In this document: piece by piece, positions 58,124 through 64,000 of the stretch | Numbering within the stretch: the stretch's first letter is position 1 | Layout of the letters: each line of letters starts with the position of its first letter | Notes under the pieces: model-generated | What the model was told of the DNA's origin: nothing | The model's input: the letters and a program-made list of their open reading frames with translations, nothing else | The model's database searches: none | DNA from: Boesenbergia rotunda | Lineage: Eukaryota; Streptophyta; Magnoliopsida; Zingiberales; Zingiberaceae | Length of the DNA stretch: 64,000 nt | Direction of reading: 5' to 3' | Assembly (NCBI GenBank): GCA_024364735.1 | Contig: JAGFNQ010001634.1 | Coordinates: forward strand, 124,001 to 188,000 | Program-made: the position numbers and the translations under genes

Positions 58124-58133
58124 AGTAAATTGC

Positions 58134-60725
58134 GTATATTTTAAAAATCATTCTTTTACTTTTATTAAAACAGAGTACCCATAAGAAAAGCACTAAGTTA
58201 GAAAGAAACATAAATAAAAAAATCTAACAGAATGATTTATTTGATTCAGAGGCTCAGATAATTTTTATTTTCCGTAATTCGATTCTTAATTACGTTATAT
58301 TTTATAAAAAAATTTCTTTTAAATCGGGGGTAAATCCTGAGATACTGAGCTTCTAGATACCCACCATGAACACTTCCTGATTTATCTTGGTGATCGGTAG
58401 GAAACTTCCATAGGGCCGAGCCGATCACCCCAAATTTATCTGCTACCTGGTCCAATATTTTTCAGACAACTGTTACTTTAAGATCCAAATCTTTCATACC
58501 TATATCGATGAATAATTCACTAATATTTTCTTCCAAGAAACTTCCAAAAAACAAACAAATATAAGAATAAGAAAAGTGTAACCCGCTACACTTTCGTTTG
58601 CAAGTATATTAAATAGACAAGAAAAAGTATCACCAACACGAAGATGGAGAGTTTGAATGAGCTTGTGTGTCGGTGTTGGTTGACTGCAGCAATCGGGGCT
58701 TAGTAGTGTAGCAACACAATATTAGTACAAGGTTGTTGCAGCAAAACCGTGTTGGAGGTTCGTAATCAAGTTATTTCAAATGTGGTAGCCAAACCCTCCT
58801 TAATTATAAACACCATTGAAGGTCATCCATCATCCATCGGGCGTCGATCAAATTCAAATTTTCACTACTTTTGTCCTCTTGAGGCACCTTCAGCCTGATC
58901 TAAGACGCCTCCAATCAACCCAAGGTGTCTCTAACAGTTGAAATGTCATCTGCAAGAGTTATCTTTGTAGAGGCACCTGTTGTAGATATAGCACTAAAAT
59001 CAGTAATATATTTGCACCAATAAAATCAGGCAGCATGCAATAGACAGTAAATGAATAAGCAGGGTTAGGAAATCGTTATCCTCCGGTTGAAGCGCCGGCG
59101 TGCCGACTGTCTTTAGAGAATTGATTGCCGCCCTACGGTGCAAAGGCTCCCGGCAAAACTCCCCAAGATCGAACACTATTAATCCGAGATTAAGTTTTTG
59201 TACTTCACTCCTACAAAACGTGTTAGTCCAAATAACAAAAAGTAACCTGCAAACTAGAGTTAGCACATGATAAAATAAGATAAAATAATTTGAAATTCTA
59301 AAGAAAACCAACAGCACCTTCAACCATCTAAGGTATCTCTAACCAGATCTAAGGCATCTCGAACACTATTAATCCGAGATTAAGTTTTTGTACTTCACTC
59401 CTACAAAACGTTTTAGTCCAAATAACAAAAAGTAACCTGCAAACTAGAGTTAGCACATGATAAAATAAGATAAAATAATTAGATTATGTCTTAGCAAGAC
59501 TAGGACTTAGTCTTGATCTCAACTTAGACTTCAAAAATTAGATCAATGCTTACCGTCTAACTAGGACTAATACTCACTAAATCTCTCTTCCAATGTTTTT
59601 CTCCTCATACGATTTGCAAACTTACACGACTCTAATCTTTTGACCCACCAAGTATTCTTGTTAGATACCTCATTTAGACTCCAGTCAATTGTCATATCCT
59701 ACAGATTTAACTAGATTTCTTGTCAAATATTAACTTATCTGATCTTCTCGCCATTTATCAGGTCTTCTAGACCTAATTGAATTTTAATTTAGTGTCAGGT
59801 CCCATCGAATCTTTCAATTTTACATACTTCGATAAATATATTAGAACATATAACATTCAAATTTTAATTTTTTATCATATATCAAAATCTAAATTTAACT
59901 TTCAACATTAACTACACCAAGTATTGACTACACCAACAATACGTATAAAAAATATTCATATTAAAACAGTTATGATTTTCTAATTGTTATCGTTCATATT
60001 TATTTTCTTTAACATCATTTACCTTATATAGTAGCTATAATATTTATAATAGCTACAACATGTCTCATCCATTTAGAATTTAATACGTGGCAGAAATAAT
60101 ATATTAAAAATGCCGAATCGTATACTTGAATGTAAGTGTATCATTTTACAAGGATGATGGGATGAGACGGTTAAAAAAAAAAAAAAAATCAAAAGAAGGG
60201 TTCTTGTATTCTAAAACATAAGTAGCTCTCTTTTGATTTTTATCCATTTTTTTTAAAATAAAAATCTTTCTCAAATTAAAAAAATACATTTCGTATGAGT
60301 TTTGGCTAGAACTAATTCAATTGGCAGGGTATAAACGAGTTACTCTGAACCAAACTTAATAACATTTATTTATTTTTGATAAAGTAATATAGTCAAACTA
60401 AATCGAGTCTAAAATGAATCAAATATTTAAAATAATGGTTCTAACTTGGCTTTGTTAATTTTTTTATAAATTTGAGTTTGATTATAGCCTAATTTGACCT
60501 TGTCTAATTTGACCTTGACTCATTTAAATGTTATCGAGCTCTCAATTTAAGTTTATTTTATTATTTAAAATATTTACCTTCTAAACTTATTTGTTTGGTT
60601 ATTAAGCTTGATAATATAAAAGTGTTCATTTATTTTTAATATATATATTTATTTATTTATTTAGCATGTTAATAAAAAATTTATTGATGATAAACATTGT
60701 TCACGAAGATTAACGAGCTGAACAC
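58134..60725. other. AT-rich spacer with decayed LTR remnants
   Basis: No gene seen. At 58870-58990 words such as GAGGCACCT, AAGACGCCTCC and AAGGTGTCTCT look like a decayed array of AGGCGCCT palindromes, suggesting an old LTR of the D/E/P kind. The rest is low-complexity A/T sequence. Confidence 0.5.
59169..59480. repeat. 122-bp direct duplication
   Basis: 59169-59290 and 59359-59480 agree except at one position (ACGTGTTAG against ACGTTTTAG). The 68-bp spacer between contains AAGGTATCTCTAACC and AAGGCATC, resembling the decayed palindromes upstream. Confidence 0.95.
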
Positions 60726-61460
60726 TGTTGGACCTTGGATGACTAGAGAGGGGGGGGTGTGAATAGCCAGACACACAAACACTTGGCTTCTTTGAACTTT
60801 CTACGATTAGAGTTAGCACAGAAGAAAGTAAGCAGAAAGACAGAAACAAACAGAGACAAACCCAAACAGAAAATGACACAAAGATTTACAAGGTTCGGGG
60901 ATAACTTGCCCCTACTCCTTGGCGTGCCCGTAAGGTGGGCAATCCCTTGATCGTCGGCAGATCAAGTCCCGGAAATTCGGATATCACAGCCTCCTTCTCG
61001 GTGGAGAAACCTCTCCACAGAATAGTCTCAAGATGATATGAAATAAAGCACAGAGACAGACAGATAAAAGGCTTACATAGTGTGAGCATAAAGAACGCAC
61101 AGAAGAAAACACTTCACCGAGCTCAATCCAGCACAACTCTCACGCAAGAACTCCCCGCTCTTCGTGTCTGCTTGCTGATGGAGTCGCAAAGCTCTCCACT
61201 GCTTCTTAGTGCACAAGTTTCACAGAGATTTGCAAGAGTTGCTCTCTCCACTTCGCTCGTCATCTCTTAAACCTCTGCCCATCGCAGGTCACCACCAGGC
61301 GCGTCTGCAGCTCACCAGGAGCGTCTGCAACAATCTCTGTCACCAACCCACTGACCTCGCTCAGTCCACTGAACCCTCTTCAGCCGAGCCTCAGGTCAGT
61401 CGTCAGCTTCGCCAGCCAGTTGCCAGCCCGCGCCAGAAGCCTCCTTGTGTTTAGGGCCAG
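60726..61460 (-). repeat. LTR G fragment, relative of LTR F
   Basis: It starts TGTTGGACCTTGGATGAC, AGAGAGGGGGGGGTG and shares blocks with F: GATCGTCGGCAGATCAAG, CTCCTTCTCGGTGGAGAAAC. It breaks off near 61440-61480 at the gag of element C without a hairpin array. Confidence 0.65.
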
Positions 61461-61469
61461 ATTCTTCGT

Positions 61470-62096
61470 CTTTCTAGATCCTGCCCACCGAGATTCGTGT
61501 AATTCGAAAATGGAAAACATTTCATCTAATGTACTTACCTCTAAATCTTTGGAGATGTAATAAGCGTCGACGATTGAGCTCCACTCCTGGGTCCTTGGGA
61601 AGGCGTTGAGGGCGTATCGAATGAAGTCGCGATTACTTATCGATTCGCCGAGTTGGATGAGTCCGGAAATTAGCTCCTTTATTTTGGCATGAAGTTCAGC
61701 CACCGTTTCTCCTTCCTTCATTTGCAGGTTTATCAGCTGGTTCCGGAGGAGATCCTTTCTTGCTGATTTGGCTTCAGAGGTACCCTCATGAAGTTCTAGG
61801 AACTTCTCCCATAATTCTTTTGCGGAGTGGTAGTTGCCGATCCGGTTTACCTCTTGAGTAGGCAAGACTGTTAGGAGGTGGAACTCGGCCTTACCATTGG
61901 CAACAGATTCCGACTGCTCCTTCTTATTCCACAAGCTTTCTTCTTTTTCATCCCCGTTCGCATCTTTAGAAACTGCAAAATCATATTTTATTGATAAAAG
62001 AATATCAAAATCTGTACGAAAAAATACCTCCATTTTTTTCTTCCAGACGGTGAAATCCCCTTCGAATTTAGGTGGATGAATGTGCACGTCGGCCAT
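61470..62096 (-). CDS. Ty1/copia gag, element C, uninterrupted fragment
   Basis: The ATG at 62096 gives MADVHIHPPKFEGDFTVWKK, KMEVFFRTDFDILLSIKYDF, then LLTVLPTQEVNRIGNYHSAK, ELWEKFLELHEGTSEAKSAR, TVAELHAKIKELISGLIQLG and EWSSIVDAYYISKDLEVSTL: a complete UBN2 gag core with no stop. It is the best preserved gag in the window. The frame runs on into LTR G after about 61470 and the zinc knuckle and pol are absent, so it is a 3'-truncated gene. Confidence 0.8.
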
Positions 62097-62141
62097 CGTC
62101 TTGTTGCTTTCTCAGGCGATTAGTCCTTCAAAAGCGAACCC

Positions 62142-62155
62142 GCTCTGATACCACT
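62142..62155 (-). other. Primer-binding site of element C
   Basis: The minus strand reads AGTGGTATCAGAGC directly after the LTR end at 62156. Confidence 0.88.
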
Positions 62156-63155
62156 TGTAGGATCAGGTCGACTGGCTAGAGGGGGGTGAATAGACGGTTT
62201 ATGAAAAATAAGCACTAACACTCGTCTTTAAAAAGAAATAAACTTGGTTGCAACAGAGTCATTGCTTCCAAGGCAGTTGATGCTCAAACAGAAACTCCTT
62301 AAGGCGGAGAAGCCTTTACAGTTGTAGCACAGACAAAGCTTAGAGAGAAAGAGAGTTTACAACTCAATGAATTGAATTTCTAAAGCAAACCTCTAAGTCT
62401 ATTTATAGCCTAAGAGAATAAATCTGGATGGTTGATTGTTGATCACTTTTCTCTTGGTCATTGATCCATGGATGTAATCTGGATGGTTGATCTTGGATGG
62501 GATTAAACTGCATCCATTGGATTTGATTAAAGGATAATGTAATATTATCCTTTAAGTTTTAATTATTTTAATTAAAACTTTATCTTCCCCCCTTGCTCGA
62601 GATAATTGTTGTATCCATCTCGCTGTTATAATCTAGGTAGCAATATCGCCAATACATATTTGCCAACGCCCTTTATCCCAGTTGGTAAGTGGATTTGTGT
62701 ATTTGGTGGAGGACTTGGTTTCGATCCTTCCTTGGCATCAAAACTTTGTTTTTTTTTTCTTTTGGGCGAATTTCTTTCATTTCTTTTGGGCGCTTGGACT
62801 AGTCTTTTTGATTCTTCGTCTTCTGGGTGATTTCCGGCCAACCGAAGTTAGGCTCACCCGAACCCGACTCCGGCCTTTCGCCCCTCGAGCGTTCTTCCTC
62901 CCGGCTTCTCGTCCCTCGGACACCGCGCACGTCCTTCTCGCTCCACCGGTGTACTCTTCCGCAGCTTCCGCGTCCCTCGGATTGTACTGAGTCCGTTGGC
63001 TCACTTCTCCGCGCAATCCTTCTCGTCCGCTGCGTCTTACGCTCGACTTCCTCCGTACCTAAGTTCCTGCACACTTAGCAGAGGGATTAAAACCAACAGG
63101 ACCTAACCTAACTTGGTTGATCACATCAAAACCAACCGGGGCACCAACATTTACA
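62156..63155 (-). repeat. 5' LTR of copia element C
   Basis: It begins TGTAGGATCAGGTCG next to the primer site and ends GCACCAACATTTACA. It is collinear with the D and E LTRs (AGGACCTAACCTAACTTGG, GTGTACTCTTCCGCAG). TATTTATA lies at 62400-62407. In place of GGCGCC palindromes upstream of the TATA box it has CTGGATGGTTGATC direct repeats (62424-62500). Confidence 0.8.
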
Positions 63156-63198
63156 ACCCTACCAATTAAAGCAATTTTGATCGGAACTACTTCAAAAT

Positions 63199-63613
63199 AG
63201 AAATGACAATAGGTCGGATTCGGGTCGGATTCTATATTTTCTATCTCCATACTCATCGGGTATCAGATATCCATCCGAATATCCATACCTATTAAACGAT
63301 CGGATATCTTGTATAGTAATAATTTTTCTTCTTTCCATTCAACTATATCATTCAATAAAAGTACATTAAAATTAACATCATATTTAAAAAATATATATAT
63401 CTATAATTTTAAAAATAGATTAAACATCTATATAACATATTCCTAACATCAATACAAATTATTATTGGATTTTGAAGAAAAAATTATTATATATATATAT
63501 ATATATTTTATTTAATTGGATATTCGGGTCGGATATCAGGTCCTCCGTATTTTCCTCCATTCGGATTGGATATCAGATCCTCGGTCGGATTCAAAAGAAA
63601 TTATCACCCCTAC
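63199..63613. mobile_element. Probable hAT-type MITE, 415 bp
   Basis: The flanks TTCAAAAT (63191-63198) and TTAAAAAT (63614-63621) agree at 7 of 8 bases. Ends: AGAAATGACAATAGGTCGG, and from the right GTAGGGGTGATAATTTC. GGTCGGAT and CGGATATC words repeat in both orientations around an AT-rich core. The terminal match is weak. Confidence 0.5.
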
Positions 63614-63621
63614 TTAAAAAT

Positions 63622-64000
63622 CTTAATTAATTTTGATTAGTGACTAATTTAATAATATTTAAGCAATTTTAATTAAAACTAAATTGAAGCAATTTTAATC
63701 CATATTTGAGCACCCACCATCAACAAAAAATTTCACTATAATGACTTAGTAATTTTAAATATGTTAAAACAACTTTATCAGACGACTATTATAAAATAAG
63801 GATATTTTTGAAATATAAAATATGCTTTTAACATTATTAAAATGGGCTTTCGGTGATAATAAAAAATAAAGGTGTTTTTTTTAATTTTCAGCTTTCTATT
63901 TCTTTCTCCCATTCTTTCCTTAAAAAAACATAATCTAAATTAGGTGGGAAAATGTATTAAATTGAGTGTAATAGTATGAAAATATTAATATTTAAATTTA
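63622..64000. other. AT-rich tail of the window
   Basis: No gene or recognisable repeat seen. Confidence 0.6.

Overview
This is plant nuclear DNA, very probably from a large, repeat-rich monocot genome; a Zingiberales-like source is a weak guess from the style of the LTRs, not a determination. I find no convincing intact host gene, tRNA, rRNA or CRISPR array. Almost all of the 64 kb is transposable elements inserted into one another, plus AT-rich decayed spacer and one 171-base assembly gap (7626-7796).

Layout. 178-7340: a deletion derivative of a CACTA (En/Spm) DNA transposon on the minus strand. It keeps its CACTA terminus and the DUF4218/DUF4216 and Transposase_24 remnants but has lost the catalytic part. 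7797-16476: a stack of nested retroelements in which a Ty1/copia element (L) abuts a broken LTR (K). K sits inside the gag of a second copia element (A), which sits inside the antisense gene of a Ty3/gypsy Tat-type element (GY2). 16477-17870: unassigned. 17870-29512: a decayed copia element (N, minus strand), split twice by a long non-coding repeat (X1, X2); X2 also carries a complete solo LTR (P). 29850-37694: a third X copy split by copia element D, whose 3' LTR holds a Mutator-like element with a fold-back element nested inside it. 37695-43298: LTR E, cut by copia element B, then LTR F and an L1-type LINE fragment. 43304-56711: a nearly complete Ty3/gypsy Tat-type element (GY1) with gag, protease, RT, two RNase H domains, integrase, a 145-bp tandem array, a spliced antisense ORF and two LTRs. 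A solo LTR (H) and a PIF/Harbinger MITE have inserted into it. 57297-58123: two related Mutator-like MITEs in tandem. 58134-64000: decayed spacer, a 122-bp duplication, LTR G, copia element C and a probable hAT-type MITE.

Most unusual feature. LTRs of several copia subfamilies (H, F, K, A, B, with weaker forms in P, D, E) carry arrays of short inverted repeats. In the LTRs where a TATA-like box can be seen, the array lies just upstream of it. Within an array the loop is constant while the two arms change together (for example H: arms in GGTA/TACC, CTGA/TCAG, CTTA/TAAG, CTCA/TGAG around a fixed AATCGATT-ACCC-AATCGATT core). H, F, K and P carry a second, more upstream array with similar behaviour, and the gypsy LTRs of GY1 carry a comparable array. 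Each subfamily uses a different core. The arm covariation suggests the inverted symmetry itself is maintained, as paired binding sites, a folded RNA, or a DNA-level palindrome process.

A second point of interest is the antisense gene of the two Tat-type elements. In both GY1 and GY2 it lies on the opposite strand between pol and the 3' LTR, has a TATA-like box about 150-200 bp upstream of its ATG, and shows two short introns at corresponding positions.
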